NCBI RefSeq assembly: GCF_019024325.1
Contig: NZ_JAFNJS010000004.1
Span: 62,001 to 126,000 of the forward strand
Length of the DNA stretch: 64,000 bases
Reading direction: 5' to 3'
Origin: Falsiroseomonas tokyonensis
GTDB lineage: Bacteria > Pseudomonadota > Alphaproteobacteria > Acetobacterales > Acetobacteraceae
In this document: in pieces, positions 8,727-17,813 of the stretch
How the letters are laid out: every line of letters starts with the position of its first letter
Numbering within the stretch: position 1 is the first letter of the stretch
Program-made: the position numbers and the translations under genes
The notes under the pieces: generated by a model
The model's database searches: none
What the model was told of the DNA's origin: nothing
The model's input: only the letters and a program-made list of their open reading frames with translations

Positions 8727-9962
8727 ATGACCGATTTCGAAACCCGGCTCGACAAGCTGGCGGCGCTGGCCGTGCGGGTCGGGCTGAACCTGCAGCCGGG
8801 GCAGGAGCTGGTGATGACCAGCCCGGTGGAGGCCCTGCCCCTGGTCCGCCGCATCGCTGTGCATGCCTACCAGGCCGGCGCCACGCTGGTGACGCCGCTG
8901 ATCGGCGATGACGAGGTGGCGCTGGCCCGCTACCGCCACGCCGCGCCCGAGGCCTTCGATGTCGCCCCCGGCTGGCTGTTCGAGGGCATGGCGCAGGCCT
9001 TTCGCGGCAATGCCGCGCGCCTGGCCGTGGTCGGCGAGAGCCCGACCCTGCTGGCTGGCCAGGACCCGGAGAAGGTGGCGCGGTCCAACCGGGCCCGTTC
9101 CATCGCCTATCGCCCGGCGCTGGAGCTGATCACCAGCTTCGCCATCAACTGGAACCTGGTCCCCGCCTCCACCCCCGGCTGGGCGAAGGAAGTGTTTCCG
9201 GGCATGCCGGAGGCCGAGGCGGTGGCCAAGCTGTGGGATGCGATCTTCGCGGCCTGCCGCGTCGATGTGGCAGACCCTGTGGCCGAATGGGCCGCCCACA
9301 ACGCCCGCCTGCACGCCCGGACGACGTATCTGAACAACAAGGACTATCTCGAGCTGCGCTATCGCGGGCCGGGCACCGACCTGACCCTCGGGCTGGCCGA
9401 TGGCCACCTATGGGCCGGCGGGGCGGAGCCGGCGAAGAACGGCATCACCTGCAACCCGAACATCCCGACCGAGGAGGTCTTCACCACGCCGCACCGCCTG
9501 CGCGTGCACGGCACGGTCCGCTCTACAAAGCCGCTGGCCTATGCCGGCACGCTGATCGAGGACATCGTGGTGCGCTTCGAGGAAGGCCGCATCGTCGAGG
9601 CGCATGCCTCCAAGGGCGAAGAGGTCCTCCGCAAGGTGCTGGAAACGGATGAGGGCGCGGCGCGGCTGGGCGAGGTGGCGCTGGTGCCGCATTCCTCGCC
9701 CATCAGCGCCAGCGGGCTGCTGTTCCGCAACACGCTGTTCGACGAGAACGCGGCGAGCCACATCGCCCTCGGCCAGGCCTATACCACCTGCCTGCGCGAT
9801 GCCGCCGGCGTGCCGATGGACCGGCTGGCGGAACGCGGCGCCAATGCCTCCCTCATCCATATCGACTGGATGATCGGCAGCGGGCAGCTGGACGTGGATG
9901 GCGTGACCAAGGACGGCGCGGTGGAGCCGCTGATGCGGGCCGGCGAGTTCGTCGCCGTCTAG
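8727..9962 (+). CDS. M29-family metallo-aminopeptidase
   Basis: A 411-residue homologue of aminopeptidase T/AmpS (peptidase family M29), cytoplasmic enzymes with a two-metal site that remove N-terminal residues from peptides. NIPTEEVFTTPH (about 249-260) supplies the first metal-binding glutamate and HIDWMIGS (about 380-387) the late His-Asp pair; LVPHSSPIS lies between them. The length is that of the family. The start ATG is 17 bp after the tlpA stop, so co-transcription is likely although the functions look unrelated. Confidence 0.92.
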   Translation: MTDFETRLDKLAALAVRVGLNLQPGQELVMTSPVEALPLVRRIAVHAYQAGATLVTPLIGDDEVALARYRHAAPEAFDVAPGWLFEGMAQAFRGNAARLAVVGESPTLLAGQDPEKVARSNRARSIAYRPALELITSFAINWNLVPASTPGWAKEVFPGMPEAEAVAKLWDAIFAACRVDVADPVAEWAAHNARLHARTTYLNNKDYLELRYRGPGTDLTLGLADGHLWAGGAEPAKNGITCNPNIPTEEVFTTPHRLRVHGTVRSTKPLAYAGTLIEDIVVRFEEGRIVEAHASKGEEVLRKVLETDEGAARLGEVALVPHSSPISASGLLFRNTLFDENAASHIALGQAYTTCLRDAAGVPMDRLAERGANASLIHIDWMIGSGQLDVDGVTKDGAVEPLMRAGEFVAV

Positions 9963-10079
9963 GCGGGGCGGTCTGACCAGCAAATCCCCGCGACGAGCGT
10001 TACGCGGAGAAAATATGCCGTAGCGTCCCGGTGCCGGCGGCGGTCACAGCCGCTGGCCCAAAAACCGGGATGAAACGCC

Positions 10080-11057
10080 ATGAGACAGATATCGCGCCGC
10101 GGCCTGTTTGGTGCCGCCTGCTTAGCCTGCGGCACCGGCCACCTGGCCGCAACGCCCGTTCAGGCGCAAGGCTGGTCGCCCCCCGCCGCCGCGCAGCGCT
10201 GCCCCAGCCGCTGGGGGCCGAATGACCGCCGCGGCTCGATGAACCTGATGACGCCGGCGCGCGCGCAATCCGCCTCCAGCCTGATCCGCACGGGCGAAAT
10301 GGTGGAGCTCGGCCATGTGCTGGCGCCGACCATGCCCTTCTTCGGCACCAGGCGCTTCGACCTGCACACCAAGCGCACCTTCATGAACCCGGAGGGCAAT
10401 CGCCGCGGCTCGAACGAGGAGATTGTCATCACCGAGATCGGCCAGGTCGGCACCCAGCTCGATGCCTTCCCGCACCAGACCATCGGCGACCAGGTGTACA
10501 ACTGCGTGGACCTGCCCGGCATCACCGGCCGGTCCGGCTTCACCGAGATGGGCGTGCACACCATCGGCACCATCTTCACCCGCGGCGTGCTGATCGACGT
10601 CGCCGGCGCCAAGGGCGTGCCGGTGCTGGGCGACGATTACGAGATCACCGTGGCGGATCTGGAGGAGGCGCTGCGCCGCCAGAACACGCAGCTGGCGGAA
10701 GGCGATGCGGTGCTGATCCATACCGGCTGGGGCACGCTCTGGGGCCGCGACAATCCGCGCTATGTGCGCAGTTGCCCGGGGATCGGCGTGGCGGCGGCGG
10801 AATGGCTGATTGCGCGCAACCCGATCCTGATGGGGGCGGACAATTGGCCGGTGGAATGCGCGCCCTCCAAGACCCTGCCCGATGCCTCGCTGCCCGTGCA
10901 CCAGCTGGCGCTCGTGGTGCATGGCGTGCATCTGCTGGAGAATGTGAAGCTGGATGAGCTCGCACGCCGACCGGAACGGCAATTCGCCTTCCTGCTGCAG
11001 CCGCTGAAGGTGCAGGGCGGCTCCGGCAGCACGGTGGCGCCCACCGCCATCCTCTGA
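10080..11057 (+). CDS. Cyclase-family (kynurenine formamidase-like) hydrolase, exported
   Basis: A 325-residue member of the cyclase/kynurenine formamidase superfamily. An N-terminal SRRGLFGAACLACGTG segment looks like a Tat signal with cleavage after VQAQ (about residue 30). The metal motif HxGTxxDxPxH reads QVGTQLDAFPH (residues 122-132): the first histidine is glutamine, while D128 and H132 are kept. This Q variant occurs in a large subgroup of the family. Substrate unknown. It stands alone between two other units; a strong palindrome just after the stop separates it from the convergent SDR gene. Confidence 0.85.
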   Translation: MRQISRRGLFGAACLACGTGHLAATPVQAQGWSPPAAAQRCPSRWGPNDRRGSMNLMTPARAQSASSLIRTGEMVELGHVLAPTMPFFGTRRFDLHTKRTFMNPEGNRRGSNEEIVITEIGQVGTQLDAFPHQTIGDQVYNCVDLPGITGRSGFTEMGVHTIGTIFTRGVLIDVAGAKGVPVLGDDYEITVADLEEALRRQNTQLAEGDAVLIHTGWGTLWGRDNPRYVRSCPGIGVAAAEWLIARNPILMGADNWPVECAPSKTLPDASLPVHQLALVVHGVHLLENVKLDELARRPERQFAFLLQPLKVQGGSGSTVAPTAIL

Positions 11058-11066
11058 AGCCCCCGC

Positions 11067-11093
11067 GGCCCGCCGCCCCTGCGGCGGCGGGCC
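11067..11093. terminator. Bidirectional hairpin between convergent genes
   Basis: A perfect 11-bp G+C stem (GGCCCGCCGCC and its complement) with a 5-nt loop, placed between the cyclase stop (11057) and the SDR stop (11101). No T-tract is present, so full intrinsic termination is uncertain. Confidence 0.6.
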
Positions 11094-11100
11094 ATACGGG

Positions 11101-11841
11101 TCAGGTCTCCGTGCCGCCATTCACCTGCAGCATCTGGCCATTGATGAAGCCGCCATCCGCCGAGACCAGCAGCCGCACCGCCGCCGCCACTTCCCGCGGC
11201 TGGCCCATGCGGCCGACCGGCACGCGCGCCACCATCTTCTGGCGGTACTCTGAGGGATTGTCGTCCTCGTCATCCGCCGCGATCGGCCCCGGCGAGATGG
11301 CATTCACCGTGATGCCCTTCGGCCCGAATTCCTTGCCCAGCGACTTGGTCAGCCCCCAGAGCCCATGCTTGGAGACCGAGACCGGCGCACGCCCGGCATA
11401 GCCGTGGATGGCATTCATGCCCGTGAAATTCACGATCCGGCCCCAGCCGCGCTCCAGCATCCCCGGCAGGCAGGCCTGGGACAGCCAGATGGCCGCTTCC
11501 AGGTCCACCGACATCACCCGGCGCCAATCCTCCGCCGTCGTCTCCAGGAAGGGCTTGGCGGGGCGCAGCGCCGCGTTGTTCACCAGCACGTCCACCGCGC
11601 CGAATTCCCCCAGCGCCGCGGCGGCGATGCGGCCGCAGGCGGCGGGGTCGCCGACATCGCCCATGGCGACCAGCGCCTGCACGCCCAGCGCCTTCGCCTC
11701 GGCCGCCACGGATTCAGCCGCCGCCCGGTCGGAGGAGCCGTTGATGACGACGTTGAAGCCGTCACCGGCCAAGGCGAGCGCCACGGCGCGGCCGATATTG
11801 CGGCCCGCGCCCGTGATCAGGGCGGTCTTGCGGTCACTCAT
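11101..11841 (-). CDS. SDR-fold oxidoreductase lacking the catalytic tyrosine
   Basis: A 246-residue short-chain dehydrogenase/reductase. The cofactor loop TGAGRNIG (10-17), NNAA (88-91) and the PGP segment (about 184-186) are in place. The active-site motif YxxxK is altered: K158 is present in SVSKHG, but the residue four before it is Val154, not Tyr, and the usual upstream Ser is replaced by a Thr-Gly pair (about 140-141). The DNA codons confirm this. It may use another proton donor or have a non-canonical role. It follows the GMC oxidoreductase gene by 13 bp on the same strand, so the two form an operon. Confidence 0.88.
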   Translation of the reverse strand: MSDRKTALITGAGRNIGRAVALALAGDGFNVVINGSSDRAAAESVAAEAKALGVQALVAMGDVGDPAACGRIAAAALGEFGAVDVLVNNAALRPAKPFLETTAEDWRRVMSVDLEAAIWLSQACLPGMLERGWGRIVNFTGMNAIHGYAGRAPVSVSKHGLWGLTKSLGKEFGPKGITVNAISPGPIAADDEDDNPSEYRQKMVARVPVGRMGQPREVAAAVRLLVSADGGFINGQMLQVNGGTET

Positions 11842-11854
11842 GCGTCGCGTTTCC

Positions 11855-13447
11855 TCATGCGGCCCGCCGGATGAAATCGGCGCAGCGTTCGCCCACCATC
11901 AAGGCGGCGGGTTGGATGTTGGGGGATGGGATCAGCGGGAAGACGCTGGCATCCGCCACGCGCAGCCCCGTCACGCCGCGCACCCGCAATTCGGGGTCGA
12001 GCACTGCGCGACTGTCCGTGCCCATGCGCGCCGTGCCGCAGGGGTGGAAGACCGTGCCAGCCGTGGCGCGGATGTTTTCCTCCAACGCCGCGTCGCTGTT
12101 GCCCTGCGGGCCAGGGCGCAGTTCTTCCTCGATGAGCCCGGCGAAAGGCGCGCTGGCGGCGATGCGCTGTGACAGGCGCGCGGCGCCGAGCATCACTCGC
12201 AAATCATTCGGATGGTCCAGGTAGTTCGGCCGGATCACCGGCTTGTCCGCGGGATCGGGCGAGGCGAGCGTCAGCCAGCCGCGGCTGTCCGGCCGGCAGG
12301 GGCCGTAGTTCCACATCACCCCGGGAAAGGGATGCAGCCCCTTGCTGTAGTCAAAGGTCGAAAAATTCACGAAGAGGATCTGCGCCTCGGCCTCCTCCGC
12401 CCCCGGCGTGATGCGGGCGAAGGCCGTCGCCTCCCCCGCCCCGATCGCCAGCGGCCCTGACCGGCGCAGCAGCCAGTCCAACCCCATGGCGCCCTTGCGC
12501 AGGTTGCTGCCGAGGATCTCGTTCAGCGTGCCGCAGGGCTTCGTCCGGAAGATGAATTTGGAGATCAGGTGGTCCTGCAGGTTGCGGCCGACATCGGGGC
12601 TGTGCGCGACGCTCGCGATGCCGAGCTCCGCCAGCGCCTCCGCATCGCCGATGCCTGACAGCATCAGCAGTTTGGGCGATTCGATCGCCCCGGCGCTCAG
12701 CACGATTTCCCGCGACGCACGGAACACGCCCTGCGCGGTCTGCACGCCAACCGCGCGACCCTCCTCGAAGAGGATCCGCTGCACCGTGATGCCGGTCTCC
12801 ACCCGCAGATTCGGCCGCCGCATCGCGGGGTGCAGATAGGTGCGGGCGGAGGAAGACCGAAAACCGTTGCCGACATTCAGCTGGATCGGCCCGGCGCCCT
12901 CGATCGGCCCACCCGCATTCACATCACCGAAGCGCGGAAGGCCCGCGGCCACGCAGGCATCGACAAAAGCCTTGGCCGCCGGCGCCAGGCGCTTCGGCTC
13001 GCTGACGCGGATCGGGCCATCGGTCCCGCGCGTCTCCGAGGGCGGCCCCTCCCAGCGTTCCAACCGGCGAAAAAAGGGCTGCACATCCGCATGCGCCCAG
13101 CCGCGCGCGCCGGATTGCGCCCAGCGGTCATAGTCATTCGGGCTGCCGCGAAGGAAGACCAGGCCATTGACCGAGCCCGAGCCACCCAGCACGCGGCCGC
13201 GGGGCCAATGGATGGACCGCCCGGCCAAGGCCGCCTCCGGCTCCGTCATGAAGCGGGGGTCGTAGCGGCCGGTGCCGTAGAGCTTGGCATAGCCCATCGG
13301 CAGGCGGATCCAGGGGTCGCGGTCCGGCGGCCCGGCCTCCAGCAGCAGCACGCGGCAGCCGGGATCCTCCGACAGCCGCGCCGCCACGACGCAGCCGGCC
13401 GATCCGCCGCCGATCACGATGATGTCCGCCACGCCGTTCGGCGTCAT
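11855..13447 (-). CDS. GMC-family FAD oxidoreductase (choline/alcohol dehydrogenase-like)
   Basis: A 530-residue GMC oxidoreductase. The FAD dinucleotide site is IVIGGGSAGCVVAARL (about residues 10-25). The second GMC signature appears in the middle (SAGAIESPKLLMLSGIG), and the C-terminal active-site pair is His in FHPCGTARMG and Asn in PSPNIQPAALMV. These enzymes oxidise alcohols such as choline, glucose or PEG; substrate cannot be read from the sequence. The ATG at 13447 starts directly before the FAD motif; a longer reading adds 46 residues of unlikely composition. It is co-transcribed with the downstream SDR and divergent from the RTX gene. Confidence 0.92.
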   Translation of the reverse strand: MTPNGVADIIVIGGGSAGCVVAARLSEDPGCRVLLLEAGPPDRDPWIRLPMGYAKLYGTGRYDPRFMTEPEAALAGRSIHWPRGRVLGGSGSVNGLVFLRGSPNDYDRWAQSGARGWAHADVQPFFRRLERWEGPPSETRGTDGPIRVSEPKRLAPAAKAFVDACVAAGLPRFGDVNAGGPIEGAGPIQLNVGNGFRSSSARTYLHPAMRRPNLRVETGITVQRILFEEGRAVGVQTAQGVFRASREIVLSAGAIESPKLLMLSGIGDAEALAELGIASVAHSPDVGRNLQDHLISKFIFRTKPCGTLNEILGSNLRKGAMGLDWLLRRSGPLAIGAGEATAFARITPGAEEAEAQILFVNFSTFDYSKGLHPFPGVMWNYGPCRPDSRGWLTLASPDPADKPVIRPNYLDHPNDLRVMLGAARLSQRIAASAPFAGLIEEELRPGPQGNSDAALEENIRATAGTVFHPCGTARMGTDSRAVLDPELRVRGVTGLRVADASVFPLIPSPNIQPAALMVGERCADFIRRAA

Positions 13448-13621
13448 GAACCGCTCCCTGTCCCTTTCACCAGCCTCGCCCCGCCAGCCCTTGGCCGCAA
13501 GGCCACCCGGCCCACGCATCCGTGAAAAGAGATGTCCTCCACGTGAACAATCTGCCACGAAGCTGACCCGATTATAACGCCACAACCCAGGCGGGCATTT
13601 CGGCCCGCAGGAGCGACTCGG

Positions 13622-14488
13622 ATGGTGAAGCGGATCGGGACGGAGGACGGGGATACCCTGCTCGGGGGCACCGCGTCAGACCAGCTTTACGGGCGTTCGG
13701 GCGATGACCGCCTGGATGGCCGCGCCGGCAATGACAGCCTGTTCGGCGAAACCGGCAATGACACGCTGATCGGCGGCACGGGCAACGACACGGCGGATGG
13801 CGGCGACGGCAATGACGAGGTGTTCGGCGGTGACGGCAACGACAGCCTCATCGGCAACCTTGGGAACGACCTGCTCTCGGGCGGCAGCGGCAACGACACA
13901 TTGCGGGATGATGTCGGAAACGACACGTTGGACGGCGGCGATGGCAATGATTCGATCCGCAGCGGCCAGGGCAATGACTCGATTCTGGGCGGCAACGGCA
14001 ATGACCGCGCCTATGGCGGCGTGGACAACGACACGATCGACGGCGGCGCCGGGCAGGACCTGCTCTACGGCGAGGATGGCGACGACCTGATCCTCGGCGG
14101 CACGGGCAACGACACCGTCTATGGCGGCAATGACGACGACACGCTGCTCGGCGGTGCGGGCAACGACATCCTGTATGGCGGCAACAGCTCGGACGAACTG
14201 ACCGGCGGCAGCGGCAACGACACCATGCTGGGCGGCGAGGGCGACGACACCTTCTACTTCGCCCGCGGCTCCGGCCGCGACCAGATCCGCGACTTCGAAG
14301 TGAACAACGACAGCTTCAAGATCGAAGGCGTCCCCGGCGTGGATGACTTCTCCGACCTGCGCATCACGAACAATTCGGCCGGCACCGCGGCGCTGGTCAG
14401 CTGGGGCAGCGGCGCCGATGCCGCCACCGTCTCGCTCGGTGGCGTCAAGGCCGCAAGCCTGTCGAGCGACGACTTCTCCTTCGGCTGA
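13622..14488 (+). CDS. RTX calcium-binding repeat protein, probable type I secretion substrate
   Basis: A 288-residue acidic protein made almost wholly of hemolysin-type nonapeptide repeats (GGxGxDxLx) from about residue 9 to 215, forming a Ca2+-filled beta-roll. The last 70 residues ([16 protein letters not shown] and onward) form the usual non-repeat C-terminal region that carries the type I export signal. There is no N-terminal signal peptide and no recognisable enzyme domain. No type I ABC exporter or membrane-fusion gene lies in the window. A small hairpin (13591-13608) precedes the ribosome site CAGGAG in the leader. Confidence 0.9.
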   Translation: MVKRIGTEDGDTLLGGTASDQLYGRSGDDRLDGRAGNDSLFGETGNDTLIGGTGNDTADGGDGNDEVFGGDGNDSLIGNLGNDLLSGGSGNDTLRDDVGNDTLDGGDGNDSIRSGQGNDSILGGNGNDRAYGGVDNDTIDGGAGQDLLYGEDGDDLILGGTGNDTVYGGNDDDTLLGGAGNDILYGGNSSDELTGGSGNDTMLGGEGDDTFYFARGSGRDQIRDFEVNNDSFKIEGVPGVDDFSDLRITNNSAGTAALVSWGSGADAATVSLGGVKAASLSSDDFSFG

Positions 14489-14497
14489 AGGATATCG

Positions 14498-14521
14498 GGG
14501 AAGGGGCGCGAGCCCCTTCCC
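14498..14521. terminator. Bidirectional terminator hairpin
   Basis: A perfect 10-bp stem, GGGAAGGGGC / GCCCCTTCCC, around a GCGA loop, exactly between the convergent RTX (stop 14488) and Bug-receptor (stop 14529) genes. Confidence 0.7.
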
Positions 14522-14528
14522 TTCCCGC

Positions 14529-15527
14529 TTACGGCTCCAGCTTCACCCCGGTGCGCGCCACCACCTGCTGGAATTTTGTCAGCTCCGAGCGGAAGAAGGC
14601 GGTGGCATCGGCCGGGCTGTTGGGCCGCGTCCAGGGCGCCACGCCCGCCGTCAGCAGCCTCTCCCGCAGCTGCGCCTGGCCCAGCGCCTCCCGGATCGCG
14701 GCATTGAGCTGCGCCACCACCGGCTGCGGCAGGCCGGGCGGGCCGATCACGGCGAACCAGTTCTCCAGGTCGAAGCCGGGCAGCGCCGTTTCGTTCAGCG
14801 TGGGGATATCGGGGAAGGCGGGAAACCGCTCCATCCCCGTCACCGCGATGCCGCGCACGCGCCCGTCCCGCACCTGGCCGGCGGCGGAGGCCAGCACCGC
14901 CACCCCCCACTGCGTCTCCGCCTTGGCGATGCTCTCGACCATCAGCCCGCCGGAGCGATAGGGCACATGCGGGAAGCGCCCGCCGAGGCCCATGGCATGG
15001 GCGAACATCTCGCCCGAGAGATGCGGCATGGAGGCAACGCCGGAGGAGGCGAAGGGCAGCTGCTCCGCCACCCCCTCCCGCATCCGCGCCACCATCTGCT
15101 GCGGCGTGCGCACGGGCATCTCCGGCTGCGCCACGAGGATCATCGGCCCGCTGCCGACAATGGCGATATGGGTATAGTCCGCGATCGGGTCGTAGCGCGT
15201 GCCGCCGACGATGGCCGCCGGCGCGAGGGCGTGGGACGAGGCCTCCACCAGCATCAGCACATGGCCATCCGGTGTCTGCCGGCGCAGCCAGTCGCTGGCG
15301 ATGATGCCGGCCGCACCCGGACGATTCTCCACCACCACGCGCCCATTCGGCCCCAGCGCCGGCCCCAGCCGGTCTGCCAGCAGGCGGGAGGTGATGTCGG
15401 TGGAGCCACCCGGGGCGAAGCCGACCGCGAGGGTGATGGTCCGGTCCGGAAAGGCCCAGGCCGGTGGCGCCAGACCGGCGGCGAGCCCCGCCGCCAGAAC
15501 CATGCCGAGCAAGCTGCGTCGCGACAT
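14529..15527 (-). CDS. Bug-family tripartite tricarboxylate transporter receptor
   Basis: A 332-residue periplasmic solute-binding protein of the Bug/TctC family. The signal peptide is residues 1-24 (SRRSLLGMVLAAGLAAGLAPPAWA), possibly Tat. The mature protein shows the ligand loops VGFAPGGSTDITSR and VENRPGAAG, and the late WFAVIGPPGLP segment. These receptors bind carboxylates such as citrate or tartrate for TctAB permeases. No tctA/tctB is nearby, so this is an orphan receptor. The start at 15527 has GGAGGAAC upstream. Ligand unknown. Confidence 0.92.
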   Translation of the reverse strand: MSRRSLLGMVLAAGLAAGLAPPAWAFPDRTITLAVGFAPGGSTDITSRLLADRLGPALGPNGRVVVENRPGAAGIIASDWLRRQTPDGHVLMLVEASSHALAPAAIVGGTRYDPIADYTHIAIVGSGPMILVAQPEMPVRTPQQMVARMREGVAEQLPFASSGVASMPHLSGEMFAHAMGLGGRFPHVPYRSGGLMVESIAKAETQWGVAVLASAAGQVRDGRVRGIAVTGMERFPAFPDIPTLNETALPGFDLENWFAVIGPPGLPQPVVAQLNAAIREALGQAQLRERLLTAGVAPWTRPNSPADATAFFRSELTKFQQVVARTGVKLEP

Positions 15528-15683
15528 CCCTTGTTCCTCCCAGGCTTTGTTGCGGACAGCCTCGCCCCGGCCGGGCGCCAGCGCAACCGTCACATGACCA
15601 AATGCAACGGCGCGCAGGCCATCGTTGCGGTCCTGTCCGCATCCTGCCAGTTTCGGCACACCCCGATCGGAAAGGATCAAGGC

Positions 15684-16136
15684 ATGCGTGGTGGGATGAT
15701 GGCGGCTTGCGCCCTGGTGGCAGTTGGTATGGCGGGCAGTGCCCTGGCGCAGGATGTGATCGCGGATCGCCGCGCCGGGCTGCGTGGCCTGGGCCAGGGG
15801 ATGGAGGCGGTGGCCGCCGCCGTGCAGTCGCGCGGCGATACGCGCGCCCTGGTGCCGCGGATCGAGGCGATGTCCGCCTTCATCCAGACCCTGCCGAACC
15901 TGGTGCCCACCGCCAGCTTGACGCCGCCGCAGCCGCAGGGCACCAACCCCGGCCAGACCCGTGCGCTGGCGGCCATCGATGCCGATCGCGCCGGCTTCCA
16001 GACCCGCGCCACCGCCATGGTCGCGGCTTTCGCCACGCTGAAGACGGCGGCCGAATCGGGCAGCATTTCGCCCGACCTGCTGCGCAGCACCGGCGGCACC
16101 TGCGGCGCCTGCCACCAGCAGTTCCGGGCCCGCTGA
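15684..16136 (+). CDS. Class II cytochrome c (cytochrome c'-like)
   Basis: A 150-residue exported cytochrome. Residues 1-22 form a signal ending AGSALAQ. The mature part is mostly helical, and the single haem site CGACH (C140, C143, H144) is six residues from the C-terminus, the position typical of class II c'-type cytochromes. The role may be electron transfer or NO/peroxide handling; the convergent gene encodes a membrane cytochrome b, which suggests but does not prove a shared redox chain. It is divergent from the Bug receptor gene. Confidence 0.88.
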   Translation: MRGGMMAACALVAVGMAGSALAQDVIADRRAGLRGLGQGMEAVAAAVQSRGDTRALVPRIEAMSAFIQTLPNLVPTASLTPPQPQGTNPGQTRALAAIDADRAGFQTRATAMVAAFATLKTAAESGSISPDLLRSTGGTCGACHQQFRAR

Positions 16137-16145
16137 TGGCCAAAG

Positions 16146-16172
16146 CCCTCTCCCCCCGACGGGGGGAGAGGG
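16146..16172. terminator. Strong hairpin between cytochrome c and cytochrome b genes
   Basis: A perfect 12-bp stem CCCTCTCCCCCC / GGGGGGAGAGGG with a 3-nt loop, 10 bp after the cytochrome c stop and before the convergent cytochrome b stop. The same C/G-run hairpin type is a frequent intergenic element in high-GC proteobacteria. Confidence 0.65.
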
Positions 16173-16215
16173 TTGGGTGAGGGGGGCCGTCTCAGGCCTT
16201 CGCCGCTGCCCCCTT

Positions 16216-16932
16216 CTACCCGAAGGCGCTGGCGCTGCCCTGGGCCGAGCCCCAGTTCACAAGCGCCCAGACCGCCGCGGCCGCCACGGCCAGCAGCGCG
16301 GCCGCCAGCCAGTTGCTGCCCATCCGCGGTACCGGCCCGCGATAGACCACGGGCAGCCGCAGCGCGCCGGTGATCATCGGCCCCACCAGATTCTGCTTGC
16401 GCACCAGGCGATACAGCACGATCGCCAGGATATGCAGCACCGCCGCGCCGACGATCACCCAGAACACCCGCAGATGGATCGAGGTCGCCAGGGCACTCGT
16501 CGAGGTATCGACCGCGCGCGCCAGCGGCCCCCGCGTGAAGATCTCGTCGTCGGCAAAAAGCCCGCTGCCCGCCTGGGCCAGCAGCAGGCCGAGCAGCACC
16601 AGCACCATCCAGCCGCCGGCCGCATTGTGCCCGATCTCGACGGCCGCCTGGCGCCGCCGGAAATGGCCGAGATGCCGCAGCGCCTCCAGCGGCGAGGACA
16701 GGAAATTCCGGAAGCGCGCGGTATGGCTGCCGACGAAACCCCAGGCGATGCGGAAGATCAGCAGCGTCAACATGGTGTAGCCGGAGAGCACATGCAGGTC
16801 GAAGCGATGCGTCTCGGCCGACCACCAGGAGAGCGGGATCAGCAGGACGATGCTCCAATGCACCAGGCGGATCCAGGGATCCCAGACCTTCAGGCGGCGG
16901 GTGCCCGGCAAGGGGGTGGCTTCGCGGGCCAT
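16216..16932 (-). CDS. Cytochrome b561 / Ni-Fe-hydrogenase-type b subunit
   Basis: A 238-residue membrane protein with four main hydrophobic helices plus a fifth near the C-terminus (SNWLAAALLAVAAAAVWALV). Paired histidines for two haems appear in RLVHWSIV (helix 1), FDLHVLSGY (helix 2) and SIHLRVFW plus AAVLHILAIVLYRL (later helices). This is the b561-like/HyaC fold, which passes electrons between quinones and a periplasmic partner such as a c-type cytochrome. The ATG at 16932 follows GAGGAG; a start seven codons earlier lacks this. Confidence 0.88.
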   Translation of the reverse strand: MAREATPLPGTRRLKVWDPWIRLVHWSIVLLIPLSWWSAETHRFDLHVLSGYTMLTLLIFRIAWGFVGSHTARFRNFLSSPLEALRHLGHFRRRQAAVEIGHNAAGGWMVLVLLGLLLAQAGSGLFADDEIFTRGPLARAVDTSTSALATSIHLRVFWVIVGAAVLHILAIVLYRLVRKQNLVGPMITGALRLPVVYRGPVPRMGSNWLAAALLAVAAAAVWALVNWGSAQGSASAFG

Positions 16933-17009
16933 CGGGTCTCCTCGGGGTGGCAACGACCCGGCTTAGGCCGGCGCGGCGCGCCGCCGCAAGTTTCGGAAGG
17001 TGACGCGGC

Positions 17010-17681
17010 ATGATGGCCCAGGCGCTGCAGGCGCTGCTGGCCTTGGTCCTCGCCGCCGGGCTGGCGCTGGCCGGGCGCCGCTGGCCGCGGCTCGGCGTGC
17101 TGGCCGTGGGGGCGGGGGTGCTGGCGGGATGGCTGTGGCTGTTCGGCGGGCTGTCGGCCTCCCCCCGCCAATTGCCGGAAAGGCTGCCGCCGCTGGCGCT
17201 GGCGATGCTTCTGGTGGCGGCGCTCAGCCTGCGGCGATGGGTGCCGGAATGGCTGCTGGGGGGGCTCGGTGCCCTCGGCACCGGCTGGTGGATGGGCGGC
17301 GCGCCGCGCAACCTGGCGGACCTGGCGCAGGCGGCGCCGTTGATCGTCGCAGTCGCGCTCTACGCCGTGCTGGCACTGCGGCTGCGCGGCGGTCGCGCCA
17401 TGCTGGCGGCGGCGCTGCTCTGGGCCGGGCTGGCGCTGGCCGGGCCGCCGGGGCCGGCGGCGCTGCTGGCGCTGGTGCTGCTGGGCGCGAGCCTCGGCGC
17501 GCTGGCGGGGCCACGTCCCGGCCTGGCGGGCGCCCTGCCCTTCGCGGCCGCGCTGGCGGCGCTGGCCGCCCTGCCGGTGCTGGCGCGCGGCGCGGCGCTG
17601 GATTGGGGCCTTGCCCTGCTGCCGCTGGCCGCCCTGCTGCCATGGCCCCACCGCTTGACCCTGCGCCGCCCCCGCCGATAG
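17010..17681 (+). CDS. Hypothetical Ala/Leu-rich membrane protein
   Basis: A 223-residue protein with about six to seven hydrophobic helices and short basic loops; no family recognised. It contains Trp-rich segments (GWLWLFGG, GTGWWMGG) and a central acidic-free core, with an Arg-rich tail (LTLRRPRR). A clean GGAAGG ribosome site precedes the ATG, supporting a real gene despite the high G+C, and it is divergent from the cytochrome b gene. Possible alternatives, a transporter fragment or quality-control factor, cannot be separated from the sequence alone. Confidence 0.65.
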   Translation: MMAQALQALLALVLAAGLALAGRRWPRLGVLAVGAGVLAGWLWLFGGLSASPRQLPERLPPLALAMLLVAALSLRRWVPEWLLGGLGALGTGWWMGGAPRNLADLAQAAPLIVAVALYAVLALRLRGGRAMLAAALLWAGLALAGPPGPAALLALVLLGASLGALAGPRPGLAGALPFAAALAALAALPVLARGAALDWGLALLPLAALLPWPHRLTLRRPRR

Positions 17682-17813
17682 CTTTGCGCGGCGGAGCAAG
17701 CCGCATCCGGGCCCGCGGGCAGGGTTCAACCCACTTGCCGCGTCCGCCTCCCGCCAAACCTTTGTGCCGCCGTCCTTGCGGGCCTTCGGCGATCCTGTGC
17801 ACGGAGGTTCCGC

